From JAWKUK01 sp041398605 (GTDB lineage Bacteria; Planctomycetota; UBA1135; GCA-002686595): 57,416 nucleotides of DNA. The notes under the pieces were generated by a model. It did no database searches and was not told the origin of the DNA. It saw nothing but the letters and a program-made list of their open reading frames with translations. The DNA is taken from positions 1-57,416 of the forward strand of contig JAWKUK010000031.1 of NCBI GenBank assembly GCA_041398605.1, given 5' to 3'. This document shows positions 32,815-41,919 of this stretch, piece after piece (the stretch's first letter is position 1; every line of letters starts with the position of its first letter). The position numbers and the translations under genes are program-made.

Positions 32815-32842
32815 AGGATACCGGCTCCAGCGGGCGCTGCAA
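32815..32842 (-). promoter_or_regulatory. Sigma70-like promoter of tRNA-Ala
   Basis: On the minus strand, TTGCAG (32842-32837) and TATCCT (32820-32815) are separated by 16 bp, 16 bp upstream of the tRNA 5' end. Confidence 0.6.
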
Positions 32843-32961
32843 GGGGGGAATCGCCGGTTCCAAGGCAGGAATTTGCGATTCTCGACGCCTCCGCCGTGGA
32901 CCGTCCGGGGAACGCGCCGACCTGCGCGCCTTGGGCCGCCTAGACTTGGGCCGCAGACCCC

Positions 32962-35900
32962 ATGTCCCCGAGTCACCACCTTCTGGCGGCGCTGCTCGGG
33001 CTCGTGGTCCTGACCTCGACCGGCGCGGCGAACCCTATCCAGGGTGCGGACGGCGCGCTCGATCCCCGCGTCGAGGCGGACCCCGGCCCCGAGTCCGATT
33101 CTGCGTCCGCACAGCACGCCTACTGGCGCGTCCTCGACGTGCCGCTCGGGAGCTTCGTAGACCTCGAACGCGGCGTCGTCGTCCGTGCCGCGCCGGACGC
33201 GGCGCACCCGTATGTGCGGGGCCCTGGCGAGGCGTTCCAGGGCAACTGCGAGCTGTACCCGCTCGCGCCGGAGCGACCGGTCGGTCCGGCGCGGCTGGTC
33301 GGCCGAGCGTCGAGCGAAGGCGGCAGCGGGGCGCCTTACCTGAAGGGCATCGAAGAAGGCGGCGAGGTCCTGTGGCGATTCGGCGAGGGCTGGGGCTACT
33401 TGCGCCTCCTCGAGCAGTGGCCGACGCGGGCCCGCATCGAGCTAGCGCGGCCTGAGGCGGGCGCGGATCGCCTCGCACGTTCGCCCGCGGCGTTGGTCGT
33501 CGAGGCGGGCTCGGAGGGGTTCCTGCTGCGCTTCGACAGCGGAGCACCGACGACCGACAATGAGGCCGCGAGCGCGCTCTATCGGATCGAGCGGCGCGCT
33601 GTCGGCGTCGACGAGCCGTTCACGACGGTCGCCGAGGTCTCGGACACGACCTTCCTCGACCGCGCGGCGCCGCGCGACCGGCTCGTCGAGTGGCGCGTGT
33701 CGCGCGTCGACGGCGCAGGACACTTCGGGGCGCTCGCGCGCGGCGCGCGCGTGGTGCTTCCGGGTGAGTGGCCGCTCGCGCTGACGCAGGGGATGCGCAT
33801 CGACTTGATCACGGGCGCGCTCGATACGGCGCGCGCGCACCTCGAGGTCACGCAGCTCTCCCCGCCGACCGCTGTGCTGAAGCCGCTCGGCGGCACGCTC
33901 CTCGGCAATGTCGGTCGGCCCGGCGCGTGGCGGCTGCCCGAGCGCAGCGCGTTCGACCCGGCGCAAGAGGGGCGCATGCGCGCCCTCACGCCCGGGAACG
34001 AGCTCGCGGCGCTGACCCCTGAGGGCGTGATCGTGCGCTTGGAGCTAGGCCGCGACCCAGCCGGTGCAGTCGTCCTGCGCCGCCAAGCGGCGATCGGGGG
34101 CGAGCGCTTTGCGCCACGTGCGCCCGAGCTGGTGGGGGTCGTATGTCGACCGGACGGCGTAGACCTGCACGCGGGCGCGTTGGCCTTCGACGTCGAGGAC
34201 CCGGAGCTTGTCTCGCTCGTCGTCGAGCGTGAGCTCGCGCCCGACCGCAATGATTGGGAGGTCTGTGAGGAAGGCGCGCCTGGGGCCCGCTCGGTCTCCG
34301 TCGCGCGCGCGCTCTTCGGGTCCGACGGCGGGCAGGAAGCAGGTGAGGCTGCGACGCTCGCGCGCGTTCGAGTGCGCCAGCGCTACGCCTTCGGGCCGAC
34401 CTCCTTCGCGTCCGAGCCGCGCGCCCTCTTGTTGCTCGACGCGGCCGACGCCGGCGCGCGAGCCAAGCTCTTGGCCACATCGATCGACGACCTCGATGAC
34501 GCCGACTGGGCGCGAAGGGAGCGGGCGCGGCAGACCGTCGAGGCCTTCGGCGACGAGGCGTTGCCGCACCTCGAGGCGCTGCTCGGCGCAGGCTCGCCGG
34601 AGGCGCGCCTCGCGGCCCAGAGCCTCCTGATCCATGCGCCGGGGTCGACCGGCCTCGCGCTGCTCTATGCGGCCGAAGGTCGGCTCGCTGGGATCGAGGG
34701 CGCCGTGCCGAACGGGATCCTCGCGCCCGACCCCGCGCTTCGAGCCTACAGCTTGGCCCAACAGCTCAACGTCGCCGAGCGAGGCGTGCAGCTCGGGGCC
34801 GTATCGGACGCGCTGGGCTGGGCGGCGCTGCTCGCGCGCTTCGACCCGGACGCCGGCGTGCGCGGCTATGCGGACATGTTGGTCGCGCTCTCGGAGGTCG
34901 GAGCAGGTCATGCGCTCGGAGGCTCGGGCGACCTCGCGGCGCTCGTTCCCGACGAGGAGCGGATCGCGCAGCGCGCCAGCTCGGGCGTCTTGGCGTTCAC
35001 GTCGGAGGTGACACTGCCGCTCGACGCGCGCACGCTCGCGCGTGACCTCGAGCGGCACCCCTGGTTCGCTGATCGCGAGATCGGGCCGGTGCTAGGGCTC
35101 TTTGCGGCGGCGATTGAGCGCGCGGCGCGCGCGCCAGAGGCGGGGTCGCGCCTCCCCGACTATGAGCTCGAGAACGCGGAGCTCGCGCTGCGCCTGATCG
35201 GGCGCTTTGCGCATGCGCGTGATGTGCGCCTGCTGGAGGCGGCCCGCGCCTTGATGGGACAAGGCGAGCATGCCGCCTGGGGGCTCGTGTTCCAGGGCTG
35301 GCGTAAGGCCGTGCAGCAGCGCATCGCCGACGAGCGGGCGCCGGAGTTGGCGCGACCGCGGGTCGAGCTCATGGGCGCGGGCGGCGCCCCGCCGACGCTC
35401 GACGACCTCGAAGCTGCCCTCGCGTCGTTGCGCGACGCCGGCCGTCGCTACGTGGACCTCGTGCTGCCGCCGGTCGCGCTCTCGGGTGGCGCGGAGAGCG
35501 TCGGGCGGTACATCGACCTGGATATCGAGGGCCTGCGGCTGCTCGGTACACGCGGGCCGGACGGCGCGGTGACGCGCCTGGACGTCGGCGTGCGGATCAC
35601 GAAGACGCGCGGGGTCGTGCTCGATCAGGTGTACATCGAGGTCGCGCAGGGCGCTGCGATGCTCGCGCTCGATGGCGCGCAGGTCGTGGTCCGCGGCGGG
35701 GCGGTGCGCGGGCTCGGCACGGGTATCCAGGCCCAGGACGCCGACCTCGAGCTGTACGACACGGAGGTCCGCGACGGCGCGGAGGGGCGGCCCGGCCAGT
35801 GGGCGGTGCGCCACCTCGGGCGCGGCCGCATCGTCGCGTCGGGCGTGCTGTTCGCGGGCGGGTGCGTCTACGTTGGCGATATGGCTGAGCCGTACTTCGA

Positions 35901-36177
35901 GCGCTGTGTCTTCGATGCAGGCGAGCGGCCGGTCCTGCAAGCGCAGCGCGAGGGGCGCCCGATCATGCGCGAGTGCCTCTTGCGATCGACGAGCATGGGC
36001 CTCGTCAACGTGAACGGCGGGTGCCTGGCGGCGGTGGTCATGGACGTCCCGCGCGACCCGTTCGGCGCTCGGCCGGACGGGCTGGCGCTCGACCCGAGGT
36101 GGTTCGCGCTGATCGGCGCAGGGCAGAGCCCGCCGCGCGCGCTGATGCTGCCACGCTCCCCGCTCGACGTGGAGTGA
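32962..36177 (+). CDS. Large secreted protein with FN3-like, helical-repeat and beta-helix-like regions
   Basis: This 1071-residue protein has a signal peptide (HHLLAALLGLVVLTSTGAAN). Residues about 175-250 look like a fibronectin-type beta sandwich (LRFDSGAPTTDNEAASALYR, DRAAPRDRLVEWRVSRVDG). Residues about 505-560 look like HEAT-type helices (RRERARQTVEAFGDEALPHL, ARLAAQSLL). The C-terminal third (about 820-1040) reads like a parallel beta-helix with short strands (TRGVVLDQVYIEVAQGAAML, GGAVRGLGTGIQAQDADLEL). No catalytic motif is recognised. It is probably an exported binding or surface protein. Its final 258 bp and 68 bp of flank are duplicated at 44319-44644. Confidence 0.82.
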   Translation: MSPSHHLLAALLGLVVLTSTGAANPIQGADGALDPRVEADPGPESDSASAQHAYWRVLDVPLGSFVDLERGVVVRAAPDAAHPYVRGPGEAFQGNCELYPLAPERPVGPARLVGRASSEGGSGAPYLKGIEEGGEVLWRFGEGWGYLRLLEQWPTRARIELARPEAGADRLARSPAALVVEAGSEGFLLRFDSGAPTTDNEAASALYRIERRAVGVDEPFTTVAEVSDTTFLDRAAPRDRLVEWRVSRVDGAGHFGALARGARVVLPGEWPLALTQGMRIDLITGALDTARAHLEVTQLSPPTAVLKPLGGTLLGNVGRPGAWRLPERSAFDPAQEGRMRALTPGNELAALTPEGVIVRLELGRDPAGAVVLRRQAAIGGERFAPRAPELVGVVCRPDGVDLHAGALAFDVEDPELVSLVVERELAPDRNDWEVCEEGAPGARSVSVARALFGSDGGQEAGEAATLARVRVRQRYAFGPTSFASEPRALLLLDAADAGARAKLLATSIDDLDDADWARRERARQTVEAFGDEALPHLEALLGAGSPEARLAAQSLLIHAPGSTGLALLYAAEGRLAGIEGAVPNGILAPDPALRAYSLAQQLNVAERGVQLGAVSDALGWAALLARFDPDAGVRGYADMLVALSEVGAGHALGGSGDLAALVPDEERIAQRASSGVLAFTSEVTLPLDARTLARDLERHPWFADREIGPVLGLFAAAIERAARAPEAGSRLPDYELENAELALRLIGRFAHARDVRLLEAARALMGQGEHAAWGLVFQGWRKAVQQRIADERAPELARPRVELMGAGGAPPTLDDLEAALASLRDAGRRYVDLVLPPVALSGGAESVGRYIDLDIEGLRLLGTRGPDGAVTRLDVGVRITKTRGVVLDQVYIEVAQGAAMLALDGAQVVVRGGAVRGLGTGIQAQDADLELYDTEVRDGAEGRPGQWAVRHLGRGRIVASGVLFAGGCVYVGDMAEPYFERCVFDAGERPVLQAQREGRPIMRECLLRSTSMGLVNVNGGCLAAVVMDVPRDPFGARPDGLALDPRWFALIGAGQSPPRALMLPRSPLDVE

Positions 36178-36245
36178 CCGACAACTCGGCCGCGCGCCGA
36201 GCGGGAGCGTGATGCCTCCTTGAAAGTCACTCCAGCTCGGCGAGG
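35920..36245. repeat. 326-bp direct repeat, copy 1
   Basis: This stretch matches 44319-44644 in the same orientation with 7 mismatches and no indel by eye. It covers the end of the large secreted gene and the last codons (LAELE then stop) of a convergent cyclase-like gene whose body is present only at copy 2. Copy 1 breaks at 36245. Confidence 0.95.
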
Positions 36246-36591
36246 GTCCTTCGACGCGCCGCGCGCCGGCGAATCGCTGATCGTCGTGGGCCGCACCGAC
36301 GGCGGGAGCTGGGAGCGCACGACGCGCGTCGTCGAGGACCCGCGCGAATTCGGCCTGCTCGTCGAGTCGTTCGGCGGCGAGTTCGAGCGCGCCGACCAGG
36401 TTGGTGCCGGCGTCTTCCGCAGCGTCGGCGACCACCGCCGCGAGCTCGTCGGCCTCGTCAGTGGGCGCGTGACCCTCGACGGGCGCACGTACCTCGTGGT
36501 CGTCGGGCCCGAGGTCACCTGGCGCCTCGTCGCGCGCCGGCGCGACCTCCTGCGGCGTAAGCCGTGGGTGTATCGCAGGGACGTCTACTGA
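36220..36591 (+). CDS. Hypothetical protein, probably 5'-truncated
   Basis: The frame is about 123 residues with strong GC3 bias from about 36246 onward, so it is probably coding. It includes ESLIVVGRTDGGSWERTTRV and TLDGRTYLVVVGPEVTWRLV and ends RRKPWVYRRDVY. The only start is a TTG that lies inside the 326-bp direct repeat, so the first nine residues come from the duplicated non-coding or antisense sequence. The native N-terminus was therefore probably lost at the junction. No family is recognised; short beta strands suggest a small cytoplasmic beta protein. Confidence 0.55.
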   Translation: MKVTPARRGSFDAPRAGESLIVVGRTDGGSWERTTRVVEDPREFGLLVESFGGEFERADQVGAGVFRSVGDHRRELVGLVSGRVTLDGRTYLVVVGPEVTWRLVARRRDLLRRKPWVYRRDVY

Positions 36592-36596
36592 TGACC

Positions 36597-36645
36597 GGTA
36601 CCCGACGTACGGCACCGTACGTCTGGTACCGTCCGTCTTGCGGAC
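36597..36645. terminator. Tandem hairpins between convergent genes
   Basis: The first hairpin has 16-nt arms (36597-36612 and 36615-36630, one mismatch, built around GGTACC and GACGTACGG) with a 2-base centre. The second is GTCCG/CGGAC with a 5-base loop (36631-36645). They sit between stops at 36591 and 36652 and fit a bidirectional terminator. Confidence 0.65.
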
Positions 36646-36651
36646 AGGACC

Positions 36652-38298
36652 TTACGGCAGGAACACGACCCGGCTGGCGCTCGTCGAGTTGAACGGCGCG
36701 CCGGTCGGGCCCGGGGCGTCACGGTAGAAGGCCTGGAGCGCCCAGGCTGAGCCGACGGTCCATGCGGCCGGCCCGGCCACCTGGGGACCGCTCAGCCAGT
36801 CGATGGACAGGTCCGCGCGACCGGCCGCGTCCGTCGCCACCGGTTGCGACAAGCGTACGATCGGGGGACCGAGGCACAGGAAGCCCGAGCCCGCGGACGC
36901 CGGCGCGCGCGCGACGCCGTAGAAGAACACGGCAAAGGTGCTCGGCGGCGCGCCCTCGATGTGCAGCGCCATGCGCGGGTGGCCGACGCTCGTGGGGCCG
37001 TCCCACACGAGACGCGCGGGTTGGCCGGACGAGCTCGGCGTCGCGGGGCAGAACTCGTCCGCGTCGCCGAAGGCGCCCTTGTAGATCCAGATGCGGCCGG
37101 CGCCGAACGCGGCGTAGTCGGCATGCGAGTCGCCGAAGCCCCACTCCGACAGACCGTCCCCGTCGAGGTCCCCATAGAAGCGGCAGTACTCGAGCCGCTC
37201 GGCGACGTGGGGTGTGCGGCGTCGATTCCAAAGCAGCGTCCCCGTTCGCAGAGAGTATACGTTGATGTATCCAGGCTCGCCGCCTTGATTGAACGGCAAG
37301 GGCGCCGACGCGATGAGGTCGGGCACACCGTCGCCGTTCACATCGCGCCCACCGTCGAGGAACATGCCGAGGTTCGCCACGGTCGCGAGGGTCGTGCCTT
37401 CCCCCTGAAAGTGGAAGAGGACCTCGGCGTTGCTGCCGCGGAACACGAACACCTCGCCGGGGGCGGCGTTCTGGAATCGCCCGACGCCGGCGCAAGCGGC
37501 GAATTCCACGCGGCCATCTCCGTCTAGGTCGCCGACGCCGCACACGTCGATGCCGATGCTGAACAGGCCCTGCCCGACGACGTCGTGCACGACCGCGCCC
37601 GACGCCCCCGAATACACGCGCACCCGATTGAGCGAGGCGATGCCGATCGCGTAGTCCGGGACCCCGTCGAGGTTGATGTCCCCGATCGAGCGGGCCGGCA
37701 TGAACGCTCCGCCGAGATCGACGTGGGTGCGGATCAGGTGCCCGTCGGGCCCGCCATAGATGTAGAAATCGTCGCCGTACTCCTCGCCGAGGATCAGATC
37801 GTCGAAACCGTCACCGTCGACGTCGCCCAGCGGCGCGACGGCTGCGCCCCAGTCGTTCACGCCCGGATCCGGGAATACGTGCAGGAGGCTCGCGTCGCGA
37901 CCGCTGTAAACCCGAAACTGGGGCGCTGCGCCCAAGCCCCAATCAGGCGTTCCACGCACGAAGTCGGGCGTGCCGTCGCCGTTGAAATCGCCGGCTCCGG
38001 TGACCCAGAAAGCCCAACTCTCGTGTGCAAGACCCTCGATACGAGGGAGCAGGGGTTGCAGGGTGCGCCCCGAGACCACCAGAATCGCGCCATTGCTAGC
38101 GATGCCACCTTGATAGAGACAGACGGCCAAATCACCCGTGCCATCGCCGTCGATGTCTCCTATGACCTCCGCGCGTGTGACGCCATCGAGAAGTCCACCG
38201 TCGATCGTCCCGTGCATGATCTGCGCCGCCGCCGGGAAGATGATCACCGTGCAAATCACCAGCCGCGCGCTGGTTGTGGCGAGCCATTGGAGCATCAC
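36652..38298 (-). CDS. Secreted FG-GAP (integrin-alpha-like) repeat protein
   Basis: This 548-residue protein has a signal peptide (ARLVICTVIIFPAAAQ). Residues about 40-420 are seven or so FG-GAP repeats with calcium-binding DxDGDG loops (DIDGDGTGDLAVCL, DFNGDGTPDFVRGT, DVDGDGFDDLILGE, DVNGDGVPDLIASA), forming a beta-propeller. The last 130 residues (from DEFCPATPSSSGQPA to YRDAPGPTGAPFNSTSAS) form a separate domain that also ends the kelch protein at the right of the window. The GTG start overlaps the upstream gene's TGA (GTGA); an ATG follows at the next codon. It is probably an exported calcium-dependent surface protein. Confidence 0.87.
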   Translation of the reverse strand: MMLQWLATTSARLVICTVIIFPAAAQIMHGTIDGGLLDGVTRAEVIGDIDGDGTGDLAVCLYQGGIASNGAILVVSGRTLQPLLPRIEGLAHESWAFWVTGAGDFNGDGTPDFVRGTPDWGLGAAPQFRVYSGRDASLLHVFPDPGVNDWGAAVAPLGDVDGDGFDDLILGEEYGDDFYIYGGPDGHLIRTHVDLGGAFMPARSIGDINLDGVPDYAIGIASLNRVRVYSGASGAVVHDVVGQGLFSIGIDVCGVGDLDGDGRVEFAACAGVGRFQNAAPGEVFVFRGSNAEVLFHFQGEGTTLATVANLGMFLDGGRDVNGDGVPDLIASAPLPFNQGGEPGYINVYSLRTGTLLWNRRRTPHVAERLEYCRFYGDLDGDGLSEWGFGDSHADYAAFGAGRIWIYKGAFGDADEFCPATPSSSGQPARLVWDGPTSVGHPRMALHIEGAPPSTFAVFFYGVARAPASAGSGFLCLGPPIVRLSQPVATDAAGRADLSIDWLSGPQVAGPAAWTVGSAWALQAFYRDAPGPTGAPFNSTSASRVVFLP

Positions 38299-41200
38299 GG
38301 ACCGTCCTCCCCGTAGACCCGCAGGCCACCCATCGCGTCGGTCACGAGCAGAGCCTTCGGCCCATGAGCCCCGGCCGGACGGATTCGAACTCGAAAAGGC
38401 GTCCCCGATGTTTCGATGCGCTTCTCGAGTTGCGGAAGGAATTCTAAGTCCGCGACGCTGACTCCGACGTTGTCCAGAGTCAGTGCAAAGATGCCGTGCT
38501 CATGAGTCGCCGCATACATGCGGACCTGGGTCCCTTCTGGCTGGTCGACGGCGACGGACCAGAGATCATTGACTGCTCGGCGAGGCGTGTTCAGTGCACC
38601 AGGCTCGAAGTACTGCAGGTCGTCGAGGTCTCGCTCCGGCGGCGACCAGCGTGCATCGGGTGCTCCAGGCAGAACTCCCTCCGGCAGGTCAGTGATGTCG
38701 TACACCAGGACCTCTCCACCGAAGTCCGTGCAAACGAGTAGCACTCGAAGCCCCTCGTTCGTGGCGACGCTGAGGGCCTCGATGTCCCAGGCCGCGGAAG
38801 CCGGCTCGTCGAAGACAATCTTGGGAAGTGTCGAAGACCCGAAGGGGTAGCCAAAGGGTTGGGGCGTTCCAGCGCCAGTTTGCTGGAACTGAATGTGATC
38901 GGGATCCGATATCTCCCAGAATTGAACCAATCCATGCCCGTAGCTATTGATTAGATCGAGCGACTCCGCAGGGAAGTTGGGCGCATTGAGATTGAACCAC
39001 GCTGTAAATGCGGTGTCCAGACTTGCGGATTCAGCAAGCTCCGCAGCCGCCAGCGTCGGTGCGTGGGTCAGAAAGTGGCAAGGAACGCCAAGAAGCCACC
39101 GTTCCGGCTTGCCCGGGCCGCGATCGGGGAAGTGAATCGTGTCCGGATGCCAGGCCTGCGACGCGGCCTGCTCGGTCATGGGCGGGCCGGTGACACTCCA
39201 CCAATCTCGGCTTGACGAGTATGCGGCATCGCCGAGATCGTTGGGCATCGGGTCATACTCTGGGTGGCAGTTGAGTCGCGTTATTGCCCAGTTCGGGTTC
39301 CATGCATGGATGCTCGATGCACCGTGCGGAAGCGGACTCAGGCGCGACACGAGTCCATCGCGATCCACCACTTCGACTTTGTCAGCAGTCCCTGCGCGCA
39401 CGTAGAACGCGAGGTTCGCCGCTACAGCGCTCGTGTAATTTGATTGCACCCACGCGCTGTATGCCTCCGAACAGGTCGTTGCCACGTCGTACCCACCTGG
39501 GCGCCCAGTTCGCTCCCAGCGATCCATCGAGCTGTCGATGAACCACATCTTCTCCAGCGTCGCGGTCGGCGTCGGAAGGCTCGCGATTCGATAATCGAAG
39601 AGCTCCCACCTGATCGTTGGCTGCGCCTGGGGGGTGACGGGCGGCTCTTCGGCCCGACCGATGAACCAGGCCTGATTCAGGTTCGGATCCCCCGCCCACT
39701 CGCAGTCTTCCTGCGGTCGCAGCCCGAGGATCATCCGCCTGTCGCCCTGCGGCGGCTGCGGGTTGTAATTCGAACGCTCGATGACCCATTCACCGTTCGA
39801 CTGCAGGCGGGTCCAGAGTGCGCCGTCGTGGTAGATCTCGCCGTTGTCGTTCGCGCCCAGGAAGAGCACCCTCGGATCGGCCTCCGACCAGCCGATCGAG
39901 AAGGTGTAACGCCCCTCCATCTCCGCTTCGTCGCGTTGGTAGAACTTTCCCGGGAGTCCAGTCTGCCCCGTCAGGAGATCAAAGTAGCTGAGGCAGACTC
40001 CGTTGGATTCCATTTGCAAAATAGTGCTATGGATGTAAGAGACGCCGTCGTGGAGCACCATGAGCGTATTGACTCCACCGGAGCGCGCCGGGTCTTGGAT
40101 CGGCGGCGCCCAGAGCGCACCGCCCCCGGCCTGCATGTACCCGAGTTCGTTGCCCGCCGCTCCCGGGTAATGGGGTATCAACTGTCCGGCGTCGTAAAGA
40201 ACGGTGGCGACTTGATGGGCACCGATCACGTGTCCAGTACCCAAGGATACTCCACCGACGACGTCGAAGTCATTTTCATAGGTCGGACGTGGCGCAATGA
40301 CGTCGCTCAACTGCGCCCATGGCAACGCGCCATAAGTAACGATGAGGGCGGGACCGACGACGCCACAGCCCAATGGAGGGTCGACCAGCACCAAGCGCCG
40401 TGCATACAACCACATGGCGACGAGTGGATCGAAGTTGGTCGGCTTGACGTGCTTGCGTCCGGCCCAGGAGCTCGCCTGCGGCTGCCCCGACCACACGATC
40501 GACGGATTCACGACCTGATCGGCGCCCTCGTGGTGATCGATGACCATGGCGTCCGACCACGGATTGAGGAGGTCGAAGCGCACCCAATTCAAGTGATCCA
40601 CCGCCGCATAGAGGTAGTGGCCGCCGCCGTCGTCCTGCACGACGGTGTCGGTGAATGCCGGCGGATCGAAGCGCGCGAGCTCGTCGAAGCGCACCGAGCG
40701 AGTCGGGACGTACAGGTGCAGGTTCTCGTAGCGGGTCGGGTCGTAGGCGCCGTAGGCGCCTGAGCCTGGCGTGGCATACGGAGTGCCCGTTCCGAAGACC
40801 GGCCCCCAGTCGGTTGCGAACTGGATCGACGCGAGCTGCGGCGGGTTGGACCCGGGCACGATGACCGGATCGAGGCGCACGCGCAGGAGCCCGTTCGTGT
40901 TCATCGCGAGGTAAACGTCGGCGCTCTCGTCCTTGGGAAGCACGGCCTGTTCCTGGTCGACCGTCAGGCCAAGGACGTAGCTCGCGTCGGCGGTCTGCGG
41001 GCTGATCGACGCCGCGACGAGCGTCCGCGCCCCGAGGGTCACCTCGAGCATGGGGTCGATCTCGGCTCCCGTCTCCGGCGCCCAGCTCGCGAACAGAGCG
41101 TGGATCAGGTCGAGGTCGTAGAGGCGCAGGCGCGAGTCGTGCTTGGCGCCGAACGTCGCGGCGAGGAGGCGCTTGGGCCCGACTGTCACGATCGCGAGCT

Positions 41201-41721
41201 GGTTGCAGAAACGGACGCTGTCCTGCACCGACTGCGGTTGGCTGGTGTCCTGCTGGTCGTCGATCCGCATGACCCGGTTCGGCTGGCCCAGTGTCGGGTT
41301 GGCCGACATGACCCACAGCCCCATGTGACCTCCGGCGACGATGAGGAGGTCGCTGCAGTCGTTCTTCGCGTCACCATCCAGGTCGTCGTCCTCCGTGAAG
41401 CACAGGGTCGGATCGAGCAGGAGGTCCGCGGGAACGACGCCGAGCTTGCCTACCTGAACCTTCTTGACGGCGCTCGGCATGAGCCCCGGACCGGTCGCGG
41501 GCGGCGTGGTCGTCAGGTCGATGATCGAGACCTGCCCGCCTTCACCCAGGTAGAGGACGCTCCCGTCGTCGGTCCCTGTGAAGGTGTTGGGCATCGAGCC
41601 CGGGTGCACGTCGTGCAGCTTGGTCAGGAGCGGCAACTGCGCGTTAGCGTCGCGGGCCGCGCCGAGGGCTACCGTCGCGACGAGCGCGGCAGGCAGGAAG
41701 GCAGGCAGGCAGGCAGATCAT
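38295..41721 (-). CDS. Large secreted protein, out of frame at a tetranucleotide repeat in its signal peptide
   Basis: The open frame downstream of 41636 encodes 1113 residues with propeller-like strands (GGHMGLWVMSANPTLGQP, SRLRLYDLDLIHAL, YDITDLPEG near the end) and no recognised enzyme motif. It has no good start of its own. At 41721 there is an ATG with an AAGGAG ribosome-binding site, followed by (CTGC)n repeats. As sequenced, that ATG reads 25 codons and stops at 41644. Removing one 4-nt unit gives a continuous 1140-residue protein that begins MICLPAFLPAALVATVAL and has an ANA-Q signal-peptidase site. It is coupled to the FG-GAP gene by a 4-nt overlap. GC is visibly lower than in the left half of the window. 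Confidence 0.75.
41688..41715. repeat. (GGCA)7 tetranucleotide repeat in signal-peptide coding region
   Basis: Seven 4-bp units GGCA, the third being GGAA, lie immediately inside the start codon of the large secreted protein (minus strand CTGC units). Four perfect units are contiguous (41700-41715). Their number sets the reading frame. Confidence 0.95.
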
Positions 41722-41919
41722 CGCGGGACTCCTTGGTCGCGGGACAAGAAACCGTTTTCTGCTGGGCGCGTCCCTCGAAGTAGGGGCGCTCCTCACCCCT
41801 GCAGCGTACCTGGGGTCATCCTGAGCGCCAGTGGCCTGCCATCGAAGGCGAATTCGAAGGGTCGCCAGGCCCACCGGGGGGTCGGCCAGGCCCCGCAGGG
41901 CACGGCCCCGCACGCCGGA

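Noticed and set aside
31348..33207. 619-residue minus-strand frame across rnd, tRNA-Ala and the next gene
   Set aside because: It passes through a tRNA gene and opposite ribonuclease D motifs; chance open frame.
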